Origin: Geodermatophilus sp. YIM 151500 | Lineage (GTDB): Bacteria > Actinomycetota > Actinomycetes > Mycobacteriales > Geodermatophilaceae | DNA length: 64,000 bases | Assembly: GCF_025716945.1 (NCBI RefSeq) | Contig: NZ_JAOVZT010000008.1 | Coordinates: 1-64,000 of the forward strand | Direction: 5' to 3' | In this document: in pieces, positions 45,827 to 55,408 of the stretch | How positions within the stretch are numbered: position 1 is the first letter of the stretch | How the letters are laid out: each line of letters starts with the position of its first letter | Made by a program: the position numbers and the translations under genes | The notes under the pieces: model-generated | The model's input: only the letters and a program-made list of their open reading frames with translations | What the model was told of the DNA's origin: nothing | Databases searched by the model: none

Positions 45827-47077
45827 TCAGAGGGGGTCGCGGGTCACCGGGCACGACATGCAGCGCGGCCCGCCACGGCCGCTCCCCAGCTCCGAGCCGG
45901 CGATGCGCACGACCTCGATGCCGGCCGCCTCCAGCGCCGCGTTGGTCACCGTGTTGCGCTCGTAGGCCACCGCCAGCCGGGGTGCCAGGGCGAGGGTGTT
46001 GTTGCCGTCGTCCCACTGCTCCCGCTCGGCGGTGACCGGGTCCAGGCCGGTGTCGATCACCCGCAGCCGGTCGATGCCCATCGCCGCGGCGGCCGCCTCG
46101 ACGAAGGGGCGCGGCCCGGTCACCGCGAGCTCGGCGCCGTCCTCGTCGTCGGCGATCCCGTCGGGAGCGGTGACCGTCCACGCCGACAGCGAGCCGGCGA
46201 CGGCCGGGTACATGACGAGGGCGTCGGCGTCGACCATCGTGGCGATCGTGTCCAGGTGCATGGTCGCCCGCCGCTGGGCGATCGGGACGACGAGCACGGT
46301 GTGCGCCAGCCCGCGGGCGAAGGCACGCCGGGCCAGCCGCTCGGCTCCGCCGGGCGTCGTCCGCTCGCCGACCCCGACGGCGACCACGCCTTCGGCCAGC
46401 AGCAGCACGTCGCCGCCCTCGAGGTGCTCGAGGTGCGCGCCGTACAGCCGCTCGACGCCGGCGAACCGCGGGTGGTGGGCGTAGACCGCCGCGGTGATGG
46501 TGCTCTCCCGGTGCCGGGCGGGCATGGCCAGCGACGTCACGGCCACCCGGTCGCCCACCCAGACCGAGGAGTCGCGGGTGAACAGCAGGTTGGGCAGTGG
46601 CGGGACGACGAAGTCGCCGCGGTCCATCAGCCGGTAGGCCAGCCCGTGCCCGTCGCGCAGCTCGTCGTGCGCGAGGCCGGCGATGAGCGCCTCGGCGAGG
46701 TCCTCCGGAGCGAGGGCCGACAGGTGCGCGGCCGCGTCGCGCCGGAGGGTGGCGCCCAGCCGGGGGTCGTCGACGGCCGCGGCGATCAGCTCCTCGCGCG
46801 CCGGCGGGAGCGCGAGGACGTCGGCGAGCAGCCGGTCCAGCTGCAGCACCTCGACGCCGCGATCGGCCAGGGCGGCGGCGAAGGCGTCGTGCTCCTCCTG
46901 GGCCCGGGCCACCCAGGGCACCCCGTCGAAGAGCAGCTGGTCGTTGTTGCGCGGGGTGAGCCGCCGCAGCTCGGCGCCGGGGCGGTGCAGCAGCACGGTG
47001 CGCAGCCGGCCGACCTCCGTGGTCGCGCCGACGACGGGCGTCGGGTCGCTGCTCGGGGACGCGGGCGGCGGGGTCAT
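45827..47077 (-). CDS. arcA: Arginine deiminase
   Basis: Guanidino-group-modifying enzyme of 416 residues that hydrolyses arginine to citrulline and ammonia. The nucleophile is C406 in [14 protein letters not shown], and the substrate-binding and catalytic His/Asp/Glu motifs are in [22 protein letters not shown] and [11 protein letters not shown]. Length fits the family. ATG 47077 is the start; upstream in-frame codons read as arginine-rich noise. arcB and arcC are not adjacent, so ATP generation by a full deiminase pathway is not evident here. Confidence 0.93.
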   Translation of the reverse strand: MTPPPASPSSDPTPVVGATTEVGRLRTVLLHRPGAELRRLTPRNNDQLLFDGVPWVARAQEEHDAFAAALADRGVEVLQLDRLLADVLALPPAREELIAAAVDDPRLGATLRRDAAAHLSALAPEDLAEALIAGLAHDELRDGHGLAYRLMDRGDFVVPPLPNLLFTRDSSVWVGDRVAVTSLAMPARHRESTITAAVYAHHPRFAGVERLYGAHLEHLEGGDVLLLAEGVVAVGVGERTTPGGAERLARRAFARGLAHTVLVVPIAQRRATMHLDTIATMVDADALVMYPAVAGSLSAWTVTAPDGIADDEDGAELAVTGPRPFVEAAAAAMGIDRLRVIDTGLDPVTAEREQWDDGNNTLALAPRLAVAYERNTVTNAALEAAGIEVVRIAGSELGSGRGGPRCMSCPVTRDPL

Positions 47078-47122
47078 GGGCCCGAGGCTGGCACAGCGCC
47101 GGCGTCGCCGCGGCGCGACGGT

Positions 47123-47169
47123 GTGCGCGGATGTGCGGTTCCCGGCTCGGTACGTGCACATCCGCGCAC
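47123..47169 (-). terminator. Hairpin between MerR regulator and arginine deiminase genes
   Basis: GTGCGCGGATGTGC (47123-47136) pairs perfectly with GCACATCCGCGCAC (47156-47169) across 19 nt. It starts 17 nt after the MerR stop and ends before the deiminase start, so it may end the MerR transcript or act as an operator for arcA. Confidence 0.65.
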
Positions 47170-47185
47170 CGTGTCGCGGCCGCGG

Positions 47186-47941
47186 TCAGTCCGACTGGCG
47201 GGCGGCGTTGGCCTGGACGGCGGTGCTCACGTACTGCGCCAGGCCGGGCGCGACTGTCTCGTAGGTGGCGGTGAACCGCTCGTTCTCGACGTACATCCGC
47301 CCCAGGGCGGCGTGCATCTCCGGCGGGCAGTCGTAGAACCAGCGGCTGATCGACTGCCGGGCGGCCTCGGCCGCGTCCATCGCGGCCTCCGAGTCGGCCG
47401 GTGCGCCCGACCGCATGGCCGCGACGAACCGCTCGTCGACCGCGGTCTGCTCGTCGCGGATCCGCAGCCAGTCGTCCTTCGAGTAGGACGACGTCCTGCG
47501 CTTGGACTCCGCCCAGGCGTCGGTGTCGCCCCAGCGCTCCTCCGCCTCGGCCTCGTACCGGTCGGGGTCGAAGCCGCCGAACACCTCGAACTTCTCCTCA
47601 GGCGTCAACGGAACGCCCATGTGCTGTGCCTCCATCTCCTTCTCCACCGCCGCGAGCATCGCCCGGGTGCGTTCCAGCCGCTCCCGCAGCAGCGCGTGCT
47701 GCCGCCGCAGGTGCACCGTCGGGTCGGCGTCCGGGTCGTCGAGCACTGCCGCGACGTCCTCGAGGGAGAAGCCCAGCTCGCGGTACATCAGCACGCGGTG
47801 CAGCCGGTCCAGGTCCGCCGGCGCGTACTGCCGGTAGCCGGCCGCCGTCCGCCCGGACGGCGACAGCAGACCGATGCGGTCGTAGTGGTGCAGCGTGCGC
47901 ACCGTCACCCCGGCCAGCGCGGCCACCTCGCCCACGTTCAC
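47186..47941 (-). CDS. MerR-family regulator with TipAS antibiotic-recognition domain
   Basis: Regulator of 251 residues. The N-terminal winged helix (VNVGEVAALAGVTVRTLHHYDRIGLL) is MerR-type, followed by a dimerisation coiled coil near 75-110 and a TipAS domain (about 125-245; DDWLRIRDEQTAVDERF, ISRWFYDCPPEMHAALGRMY). TipAS binds macrocyclic thiopeptide-like drugs and activates the promoter by twisting DNA. GTG at 47941 is supported by GGAGGGAGGAG. A palindrome in a long-spaced promoter upstream is its probable autoregulatory site. Confidence 0.92.
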   Translation of the reverse strand: MNVGEVAALAGVTVRTLHHYDRIGLLSPSGRTAAGYRQYAPADLDRLHRVLMYRELGFSLEDVAAVLDDPDADPTVHLRRQHALLRERLERTRAMLAAVEKEMEAQHMGVPLTPEEKFEVFGGFDPDRYEAEAEERWGDTDAWAESKRRTSSYSKDDWLRIRDEQTAVDERFVAAMRSGAPADSEAAMDAAEAARQSISRWFYDCPPEMHAALGRMYVENERFTATYETVAPGLAQYVSTAVQANAARQSD

Positions 47942-47966
47942 GGCTCCTCCCTCCTGTACGGGGACG

Positions 47967-47997
47967 AGCGTGCGGCCTGACGTGGCGTCAGGGTCAA
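47967..47997 (-). promoter_or_regulatory. TipA-type promoter with palindromic operator
   Basis: Read on the minus strand: -35 TTGACC (47997-47992), a 19-nt spacer and -10 CACGCT (47972-47967). The spacer holds the palindrome CCTGACG-cca-CGTCAGG (47992-47976). The long 19-nt spacing with an operator between the two elements is the hallmark of MerR/TipA-activated promoters, so this gene should be autoactivated when ligand binds. Confidence 0.75.
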
Positions 47998-48017
47998 GGA
48001 GGAATTCGGGACGGCGT

Positions 48018-48533
48018 TCAGCGGGCCGCCAGCCGGGCGACCTCGTCCGCCAGCCGCGCCTGCTCCGCCCGGACGTCGCCGAGCAGCCGCCGCAGGTCGA
48101 CCAGCGCGGCGAGCAGCTCTGCGTTGGTCGGCGCGGAATCCGGCGGCGCGGAACCCGGCGGCGCGGAGCCCGCCGGCCCCGGCCCCACCGACCCAGGCCC
48201 CACCAGCCCACGCCCCACCGGCGCGGGGCGTGCCGGCGCGGCGTCGCCGACCGGGGTCCCGGACGACGCGTCGACGTCCTCCTCGGCGTCGCCCGACAGG
48301 TACCCGGCGAGCGCCATGAGCCGCCGGTACGACAGCCCGAGCGCGGTGGCCAGCCGCGCCAGCAGCCGCGGGTTCGGGCTGCCCACCCGGCCCGCCTCGA
48401 GCTTGTGCAGGTACGCCGGCGACAGCTTCGCCGCCTCGCCCACCGCCTGCAGCGACCATCCCCGGGCCGCTCGCGCGGCGGCGAGCGAGATCCCCAACTC
48501 CTCCGTCCCCACGTTCACCACGGTAGACGCCAT
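48018..48533 (-). CDS. XRE-family transcriptional regulator
   Basis: DNA-binding protein of 171 residues with an N-terminal Cro/CI helix-turn-helix (about 15-72; ISLAAARAARGWSLQAVGEAAKLSPAYLHKLEAG). A low-complexity Pro/Gly/Ser-rich linker follows, then a C-terminal helix that may be a coiled coil (LLAALVDLRRLLGDVRAEQARLADEV). ATG at 48533 overlaps a TTCACC/GGTGAA palindrome, so the protein likely represses itself and the divergent DinB gene. Confidence 0.88.
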   Translation of the reverse strand: MASTVVNVGTEELGISLAAARAARGWSLQAVGEAAKLSPAYLHKLEAGRVGSPNPRLLARLATALGLSYRRLMALAGYLSGDAEEDVDASSGTPVGDAAPARPAPVGRGLVGPGSVGPGPAGSAPPGSAPPDSAPTNAELLAALVDLRRLLGDVRAEQARLADEVARLAAR

Positions 48534-48546
48534 TCACCTTGGTGAA
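48514..48546. promoter_or_regulatory. Probable XRE operator, TTCACC-N2-GGTGAA
   Basis: TTCACCttGGTGAA (48533-48546) has perfect 6-bp arms, and a second imperfect site TTCACCacGGTaga lies at 48514-48527. The pair spans the start of the XRE gene and lies 22 bp before the divergent DinB gene. This type of short palindrome suits an XRE dimer; the centre-to-centre distance is about two helical turns. Confidence 0.7.
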
Positions 48547-48568
48547 CAGCTGTCCGTGTGCTGCGAAC

Positions 48569-49189
48569 ATGCCGTCCGTGGACGACGAGAAGACGACACT
48601 GCACGCCTACCTGCGCCGCCTGCGGGCCGACCTGCTGGGGAAGCTCGACGGGCTCGACGAGTACGACGTCCGCCGGCCGATGACCGCGACCGGCACGAAC
48701 CTGCTCGGCCTGGTGAAGCACGTGGCCAGCGTCGAGCTCGGCTACCTCGGTGAGGTCTTCGGCCGGCCCTCCGGTCGCTCCCTGCCCTGGTTCGCCGACG
48801 ACGCCGAGCCGGACGCCGACCTGTGGGTGCCCGCCGACGAGACGCTGGAAGAGATCGTCGAGCTGCACCGCTTCTCGGCCGCGCACGGCGACGCGACGAT
48901 CGAGGCGCTGCCCCTCGACGCGGTGGGCGAGGTTCCGTGGTGGGCGCCGGAGAAGCGGGGGGTCACCCTGCACCGGGTCCTCGTGCACCTGTGCGTGGAG
49001 ACGGCCCGGCACGCCGGGCACGCCGACATCCTGCGCGAGCTGGTCGACGGGGCGCACGGCCAGCGCACCGGCGATCCGAACATCCCCCCGCGCACCGCCG
49101 CCGAGCTGGCCGCGCACCGCGACCGGATCGAACGGGCGGCGCGGCGGTTCCGTCCACCGCCGGACGGCGGCCCGTCGACGGCGGTGTGA
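48569..49189 (+). CDS. DinB/DUF664-family protein
   Basis: Four-helix-bundle protein of 206 residues related to mycothiol- or bacillithiol-dependent DinB/DUF664 enzymes. The metal-binding histidines are probably in LVKHVASVELGYL, ELHRFSAAHGD and ETARHAGHADILRE, which match the family triad. It may be a thiol S-transferase or detoxification enzyme; substrate unknown. ATG at 48569; GTG at 48578 is possible. Divergent from the XRE gene, and likely under its control through the palindrome between them. Confidence 0.82.
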   Translation: MPSVDDEKTTLHAYLRRLRADLLGKLDGLDEYDVRRPMTATGTNLLGLVKHVASVELGYLGEVFGRPSGRSLPWFADDAEPDADLWVPADETLEEIVELHRFSAAHGDATIEALPLDAVGEVPWWAPEKRGVTLHRVLVHLCVETARHAGHADILRELVDGAHGQRTGDPNIPPRTAAELAAHRDRIERAARRFRPPPDGGPSTAV

Positions 49190-49200
49190 GGATCCCGGGC

Positions 49201-50103
49201 ATGGCCGACGAGATCTCGCCCGACGACCCGTTCCCGCGTCAGCGCGTCACCGTGCAGCCGGCGGGGTTCGGCCCGGTCGAGATGGCCTACGTCGACGTCG
49301 GCGAGGGTGCTCCGGTCGTCTTCCTGCACGGCAACCCGACGTCGTCCTACCTGTGGCGCAACGTCGTCCCGCACGTGCAGCGGCTCGGCCGCTGCATCGC
49401 GCCCGACCTGGTCGGCATGGGCGAGTCGGGCAAGCTGCCCGCTCCGGGGCCCGGCACCTACTCCTTCGACACGCACGCCGCCCACCTCGCCGCGTTCCTC
49501 GACGCGGTCGTCCCCGTGGGCCGGGTGACCTTCGTGCTGCACGACTGGGGTTCGGCCCTCGGCTTCTCCTGGGCCGAGCGGCACCGCGACCGGGTGCGCG
49601 GCATCGCGTTCACCGAGGCGATCGTGATGCCGCTGATCTGGGCGCACTGGCCGCCGGCCGCCAAGAAGATCTTCCAGACCATGCGCGGCCCCGACGGGGA
49701 GGCGGCGGTGCTCGACAGGAACGTGTTCGTCGAGAAGATCTTGCCGGCCTCGGTCGCCCGCGGGCTGCACCCGCAGGCGCACGAGCGCTACCGCCGGCCG
49801 TTCCGAGAGCGCGACGACCGCTGGCCCACCCTCGAATGGCCGCGGCAGATCCCGATCGAGCACGTGCCGCCGGGCGTGCACGACCTGGTCGACCGGTACG
49901 CGCAGTGGCTGCGGCGCAGCGACCTGCCCAAGCTCTTCGTCAACGCCGAGCCCGGCTCGATCCTGACCGGCCGGCAGCGGATGTTCGTGCGCACCTGGCC
50001 GGCGCTGACGGAGGTCACCGTGCCTGGCTCGCACTTCGTGCCGGAGGACTCCCCGCACGAGATGGGGCGGGCGCTCGCCGACTGGATCCGCTCGCTGCCG
50101 TAG
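49201..50103 (+). CDS. Haloalkane dehalogenase
   Basis: Alpha/beta hydrolase of 300 residues that releases halide from haloalkanes, forming alcohols. The nucleophile is D115 in VLHDWGSALG, the acid is E139 in AFTEAIVMP, and the base is H278 in GSHFVPEDSP. The Asp-Glu-His layout matches the LinB/DhaA (HLD-II) subfamily. Halide-binding residues N45 (LHGNPTSSYLWRN) and W116 are present. ATG 49201 starts 11 nt after the DinB stop. Whether it acts on a natural halogenated substrate is unknown. Confidence 0.92.
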   Translation: MADEISPDDPFPRQRVTVQPAGFGPVEMAYVDVGEGAPVVFLHGNPTSSYLWRNVVPHVQRLGRCIAPDLVGMGESGKLPAPGPGTYSFDTHAAHLAAFLDAVVPVGRVTFVLHDWGSALGFSWAERHRDRVRGIAFTEAIVMPLIWAHWPPAAKKIFQTMRGPDGEAAVLDRNVFVEKILPASVARGLHPQAHERYRRPFRERDDRWPTLEWPRQIPIEHVPPGVHDLVDRYAQWLRRSDLPKLFVNAEPGSILTGRQRMFVRTWPALTEVTVPGSHFVPEDSPHEMGRALADWIRSLP

Positions 50104-50161
50104 CCCGCCGCGCCTCGCGTCTGCCCGGAGCGGACCGCGCAGCGGCGCCGGGGACCGCTGC

Positions 50162-50608
50162 TCAGCGGACCCGCTGGCCCGCCCGGATCGACTCGACGGT
50201 CCGCTGGATGCGGGTGGCGCGGGTCTCGGGCTTCTTGGCCTCCTCGACCCAGCGCACCCACTCCCTGCGGTGCGTGTACGCGAGGGCGTCGAAGCGGGCG
50301 CGCGTCTCGTTGTCGAAGGCGGCCGCCAGGTCGTCGGGCACGGTCACCTCGCGCGGCGCGTGGTCGAGCTCGATGTCGACGTCGACCTCCTCGTCGGCCC
50401 GCACGCCGGCGGCCTCCCGGTGCTCGGCGGCGAGCGGGACCCAGTACGCCCCGCCCATCGGCGCCACCGTCGTCCGGTACGAGTAGTCGGCGACGGTGAC
50501 CCGCACCGGGGGCCGCTTGCCGGCGCCGAGGGCCTCGACGACCTCGTCGGGCACCTGCAGGCCGGTCGCCGTCCGCCCGCCGAGCACCACCGTCGTCCGG
50601 AACCGCAT
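50162..50608 (-). CDS. DUF1905/YdeI-like small protein
   Basis: Protein of 148 residues with a DUF1905 beta-barrel-like N-terminal domain (about 1-95; FRTTVVLGGRTATGLQVP and the VPLAAEHREAAGV block) and a C-terminal helical segment typical of the YdeI/OmpD-associated family (LAAAFDNETRARFDALAYTHRREWVRWVEEAKKP). Function is unknown. It lies 13 nt downstream of the ABC permease gene, so it could be the last gene of that transcript. Confidence 0.82.
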   Translation of the reverse strand: MRFRTTVVLGGRTATGLQVPDEVVEALGAGKRPPVRVTVADYSYRTTVAPMGGAYWVPLAAEHREAAGVRADEEVDVDIELDHAPREVTVPDDLAAAFDNETRARFDALAYTHRREWVRWVEEAKKPETRATRIQRTVESIRAGQRVR

Positions 50609-50621
50609 GGCGCCCAGCCTG

Positions 50622-51472
50622 TCAGTCGAGCGCGCGGCGGCGGAACCCGACGAGGCTGGTGACGCCGAAGACGGCGAGGAAGCCGAGCAGCGCCAGCGCG
50701 CACAGCCACGGCGGCAGGTGCGGCAGCCCGGGCGCGAGCTGTGCGCGCAGCGCCTCGCTGACGTAGGTCAGCGGGTTCACCGCGCACACCACCTGGAACC
50801 AGCGCAGCGAGTCCAGCGACGGCCAGGGGAACTGGGTCGAGCCGGTGAACAGCAGCGGGGTGAGGACGACGGCGAAGACGACGTTGATGCGGTTGGGCCG
50901 GACGAAGGTGCCCAGTGTCATGCCCATCGCCGCGCCGACCAGCGAGCCGAGCACGAGGAACAGCGCCAGCACCGGCACGTCGTCCCACCCGACCGGCAGC
51001 GACCCGAGCACCCCCCAGCTGATCGGGAACATGGCCAGCGCGGCGACCAGGGCCCGCAGCGTGGCGAAGACGATCTTCTCGAGCGCCACCAGGGAGGTGG
51101 GCAGCGGTGCCAGCAGCCGGTCCTCGATCTCCTTGGTGAAGCTGAAGTCGATGACCAGGGGGAACGCGGTGTTCTGCAGCGCCGTGAGGAAGGCGGCCAG
51201 CGCGACCACCCCGGGCAGCAGCACGTCGGCGTAGCGCTGGTCGGTGAAGCCGAGGTCGACCAGCACCTTGCCGAACACGAACAGCAGGAAGACCGGCTGC
51301 AGCACCACCTGGAGCAGGAAGGGCACGAACTCCCGGCCCGTGACGAACAGGTCCCTCCACACCAGGGCGCGGAAGGCGCGTCCGACGTCCGGGCGGGGCA
51401 CCGCGGCCGGCGTCGGGGTGGCGGGCACCGGCCCGGCGGTCAGCGGTCCGGCGGCCGGCCCTCCGTCGGCGG

Positions 51473-51476
<4 letters not shown>
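50622..51476 (-). CDS. ABC-2 type exporter permease
   Basis: Six-helix permease of 284 residues of the DrrB/ABC-2 type, which exports drugs, lipids or polysaccharides. The helices run from about 45 to 275, with PLLFTGSTQFPW, AVNPLTYVSEALR and EDRLLAPLPTS as recognisable elements. A low-complexity N terminus precedes them. GTG 51476 overlaps the ATPase stop by 4 nt. Confidence 0.9.
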
Positions 51477-52522
<1,046 letters not shown>

Positions 52523-52560
52523 CGCGCGGGCCATGCTCCCACCGCCGCGGGACCCGCCGT

Positions 52561-52620
52561 CCGCACGGCGTGGCGCCCGACCTCACCCTGCAGCGCGAGG
52601 TCGGGCGCCACGCGGTGCGG
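52561..52620. terminator. 24-bp stem-loop between GDT1 and ABC ATPase genes
   Basis: Bases 52561-52584 and 52597-52620 are complementary over 24 bp with one mismatch, around a 12-nt loop. The core cccgacctc/gaggtcggg equals that of the hairpin at 16516-16547. It lies downstream of the GDT1-like gene start region and upstream of the ATPase start, in the run of minus-strand genes, where it would end the transcript of the GDT1-like gene. Confidence 0.8.
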
Positions 52621-52641
52621 TCGGTGCGGTCGGATCGGCGG

Positions 52642-53238
52642 TCAGGCCAGCGTGCGCACCGTCTCCACGGCGGCCAGGACGGCGAAGACGAGGAACAGCC
52701 CGGCCGCCACCCGCCGGATCAGCGGCACGGGCAGCCGGTCGGCCAGCGTGCGGCCGAGGAAGACCGCCAGCCCGCTCACCGTGAGCAGCGCCGCCCACGC
52801 ACCGGCGAAGACCGACAGCGGCTCCTCCAGGCGGGCGGCCAGCCCGGCGGTCGCCAGTTGGGAGAGGTCGCCCCACTCGGCGGCGAACAGCACGCCGAAG
52901 GAGATCGTCGCCGCGCGCAGGAACGACGTCCGCTCCCGGGCGTCGGCGGCCTCGCCGGCCTCCTCGGGACCGGACGACGCGCTGCGCCACAGCAGCACCG
53001 CGCCCGCGAGGAACAGCACCGCGACGAGCCCGCTGACCAGGGCATCGGGCAGCAGCGACAGCAGAGAGCCGGCGGTGACCGCGATGGCGACCTGCAGGCC
53101 GAACGCGGTGCCCACGCCGACGAACACCGGTAGCGGCGGGAAGCGGGTGGCCAGCACGAGGGAGGCGAACAGGGTCTTGTCGGGCAGCTCCACCGGCAGG
53201 ACGAGCACGAAGGCGGTCAGCACGACCGACGCGACCAC
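52642..53238 (-). CDS. TMEM165/GDT1 (UPF0016) family cation transporter
   Basis: Membrane protein of 198 residues with about six helices arranged as two homologous halves. The signature acidic motifs are ELPDKTLFA in the first half and EWGDLSQLAT in the second, matching the family E-x-x-D-K/L-T/S pattern. Members move Mn2+ or Ca2+ out of the cytosol. With mntH and manganese catalase elsewhere in the window, Mn export is plausible, but no linkage is shown. GTG 53238 follows GAGGGGGG. Confidence 0.85.
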   Translation of the reverse strand: MVASVVLTAFVLVLPVELPDKTLFASLVLATRFPPLPVFVGVGTAFGLQVAIAVTAGSLLSLLPDALVSGLVAVLFLAGAVLLWRSASSGPEEAGEAADARERTSFLRAATISFGVLFAAEWGDLSQLATAGLAARLEEPLSVFAGAWAALLTVSGLAVFLGRTLADRLPVPLIRRVAAGLFLVFAVLAAVETVRTLA

Positions 53239-53400
53239 GGGCCCCCCTCGGCCCGGACGTCCGCGGGCACCGGCCGGCAAGCCTAATCGGCGTGACCGGA
53301 ACGCCCGGACGACGCTACGGTTCCGGGCATGCCGTTCCGTTGACGCACTACCTCGACGTCCGCCCTGCCGCCGGCGGCGCGTCCGCTGGCCCGCCTGGCC

Positions 53401-54567
53401 GTGGGCTGGGCCGCGCTGTCCGAGCTGGTGCCGTACTACCCGCTGTACGCGCTGCTCTTCCTGGACACCGGGCTCTCCGGTGCCCAGGTGTCGGTGCTGT
53501 TCGCGCTGTGGTCGGTCACGGGCTTCGTGACCGAGGTGCCCGCCGGCGCGCTCGCCGACCGCTGGTCCCGCCGCGGCGTCGTCGTCCTCGCCGGGGTGCT
53601 GCAGGCGGCCGGATTCGTGTTCTGGACGGCGGCCCCCGCGCTGTGGGCCTTCGCCGTCGGCTTCGTCGTCTGGGGCGTCTCGGGTGCGCTGGTCTCCGGC
53701 GCGGCCGAGGCGCTGGTCTACGACGGCCTGGCCGACGTCGGCGCGGCGAGCTCCTACGCCCGCGTGTACGGCTGGATGACCTCGGCCGAGCTGCTGGTGC
53801 AGATCCCGACCGCGGTCGCCGCCAGCCTGCTGTTCGCCGTCGGCGGCTACGCCCTCGTGGGCTGGGCCAGCGTGGCCGTGTGCCTGGCCGCCGCCGCGCT
53901 GGCGCTGCGCTTCCCGGAGGCGCCCCGGGCCGTCGACGACGACGAGCCCGAGCCGGTGCTCGCGACACTGCGCGCCGGGGTGACCGAGGCCGTCCGCACC
54001 CCGGGGCTGCGCACGGTCGTGCTCGCCGCGGCGCTGGTCGGCGGGCTCGACGCGGTCGAGGAGTACTTCCCGGTCATGGCCGGCGACTGGGGGGTGCCGA
54101 CGGCGGCGGTGCCGTTCGCCGTCCTGGCCATGGCGCTGGCCGGCGCGGCCGGCGCGGCGCTCGCCGGGCGGGCCGAGCGGCTGCCGTCGTCCGCGCTGCC
54201 CGCCGCGCTGGCCGCCAGCGGCGTGCTGCTGCTGACCGCGGCCGTGTGGGCGCGGCCGGCCGCGCTGGCCGCCGTCGCGGTCTCGTACGGGCTGTACCTG
54301 GCGGTGCTCGTGGTCGCCGAGGCACGGCTGCAGCACCGCATCACCGGACCGCACCGGGCCACGATCACCTCGGTCGCCGGGCTCGGCGTCGAGCTGTCGT
54401 CGCTGCCGGTGTTCGCCGCGTGGGCGCTCGGCGGGGGGACGGCGCTCGGCGGCGCCGGTGCGGTGGCGGTCGTCTTCCTCGTCGTCGTCCCGGTCGTGGC
54501 CGCCGGCCTGCGCGTCAGGGTGCCGGCGGGACCTGCCGAGCCTGTCGGTGGTACTGCGACGGGGTGA
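53401..54567 (+). CDS. MFS transporter
   Basis: Permease of 388 residues with about 12 hydrophobic segments. The inter-helix motif GALADRWSRRGVVVLAG is the classical MFS loop 2-3 signature. The first helix begins right at the start (WAALSELVPYYPLYALLFL). GTG 53401 is the only usual start; an in-frame TGA lies 60 nt upstream and no ribosome site is visible, so a leaderless or CTG start is possible. Substrate unknown. Its last 53 nt overlap the convergent AraC gene. Confidence 0.85.
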   Translation: MGWAALSELVPYYPLYALLFLDTGLSGAQVSVLFALWSVTGFVTEVPAGALADRWSRRGVVVLAGVLQAAGFVFWTAAPALWAFAVGFVVWGVSGALVSGAAEALVYDGLADVGAASSYARVYGWMTSAELLVQIPTAVAASLLFAVGGYALVGWASVAVCLAAAALALRFPEAPRAVDDDEPEPVLATLRAGVTEAVRTPGLRTVVLAAALVGGLDAVEEYFPVMAGDWGVPTAAVPFAVLAMALAGAAGAALAGRAERLPSSALPAALAASGVLLLTAAVWARPAALAAVAVSYGLYLAVLVVAEARLQHRITGPHRATITSVAGLGVELSSLPVFAAWALGGGTALGGAGAVAVVFLVVVPVVAAGLRVRVPAGPAEPVGGTATG

Positions 54568-55381
54568 TGCCGACGACGGCCCGGAAATCGCGGCTGAAGT
54601 GGGCCTGGTCGAACCAGCCGAGCGACGCGGCGAGGCCGGCGAGGTCGCTTCCCCCGCCGGCGTCGATGGTCGCCGCGGCGTCCTGCAGCCGGTAGCGCGC
54701 GAGCACCGCCTTGGGGCTGACGCCGACGTAGCCCGCGAACAGCCGTTGCAGCGAGCGGGTGCTCGTCGCGGCCAGCGCGGCAACCTGGTCGACGCGGACG
54801 AGCGAGCGGTCCTCGATCATCCGGTCGAGCAGGGCCTGCAGCTCCAGGTAGGCGGCGGGCGGTTCGGGCGCCAGCGGCGCCAGCGCGGCGTCGAGGACGG
54901 CGGCGCGCGCGTCGTCGTCGGCCTCGCCGAGCACCTCCGCGAGCAGGCGGCCCGCGTCGAGGTCGAGGTCGAGCTCGCGGCGCAGCGGCGCGACGCCGTT
55001 GCGCGCCGGCTGCCGGCCGCCGAAGGCCACCCAGCCGCCCGGGCGGAACTTGGCCGCCGTGACCCGCCCCGTGCCGACCAGGTCGACGGTGAACCGGCGG
55101 GTGACGACCCCGTGCAGCAGGACCGCGGGCAGCGCCACGCCGAACCGGGGCTCCGACCCGCTCTCCACCGACAGGTTCACGCTGGGGTGGCTGAGCACCT
55201 CGGAGCGGAACGGCGGCTTACCGGTGCGGTCCCAGCGCACCGACCAGTACCGCTCGACGAACGGCGCCACCTCGGGCGCGACCGGCGCGTCCCGCCGCAG
55301 CCCGGCCACGCGCTCGGTCTCGGCCGGGCGGAGCACGCCGCGCGTGGTCGGCGAGGTCGTCGCATTCGTCCAAGACGCCAC
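54515..55381 (-). CDS. AraC-family transcriptional regulator
   Basis: Regulator of 288 residues. An N-terminal DUF6597-like sensor domain covers about 20-170 (FVERYWSVRWDRTG), and the C-terminal AraC helix-turn-helix pair covers about 200-285 (VDQVAALAATSTRSLQRLFAGYVGVSPKAVLARYRL, LAGLAASLGWFDQAHFSRDFRAVVGITPSQY). GTG at 55381 is 27 bp from the divergent VOC gene start, a pairing often seen for regulator and target. The 3' end overlaps the convergent MFS gene by 53 nt. Confidence 0.88.
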   Translation of the reverse strand: MASWTNATTSPTTRGVLRPAETERVAGLRRDAPVAPEVAPFVERYWSVRWDRTGKPPFRSEVLSHPSVNLSVESGSEPRFGVALPAVLLHGVVTRRFTVDLVGTGRVTAAKFRPGGWVAFGGRQPARNGVAPLRRELDLDLDAGRLLAEVLGEADDDARAAVLDAALAPLAPEPPAAYLELQALLDRMIEDRSLVRVDQVAALAATSTRSLQRLFAGYVGVSPKAVLARYRLQDAAATIDAGGGSDLAGLAASLGWFDQAHFSRDFRAVVGITPSQYHRQARQVPPAP

Positions 55382-55408
55382 GGCCGCAGCGTAGGCAGGG
55401 TGGTGGAC

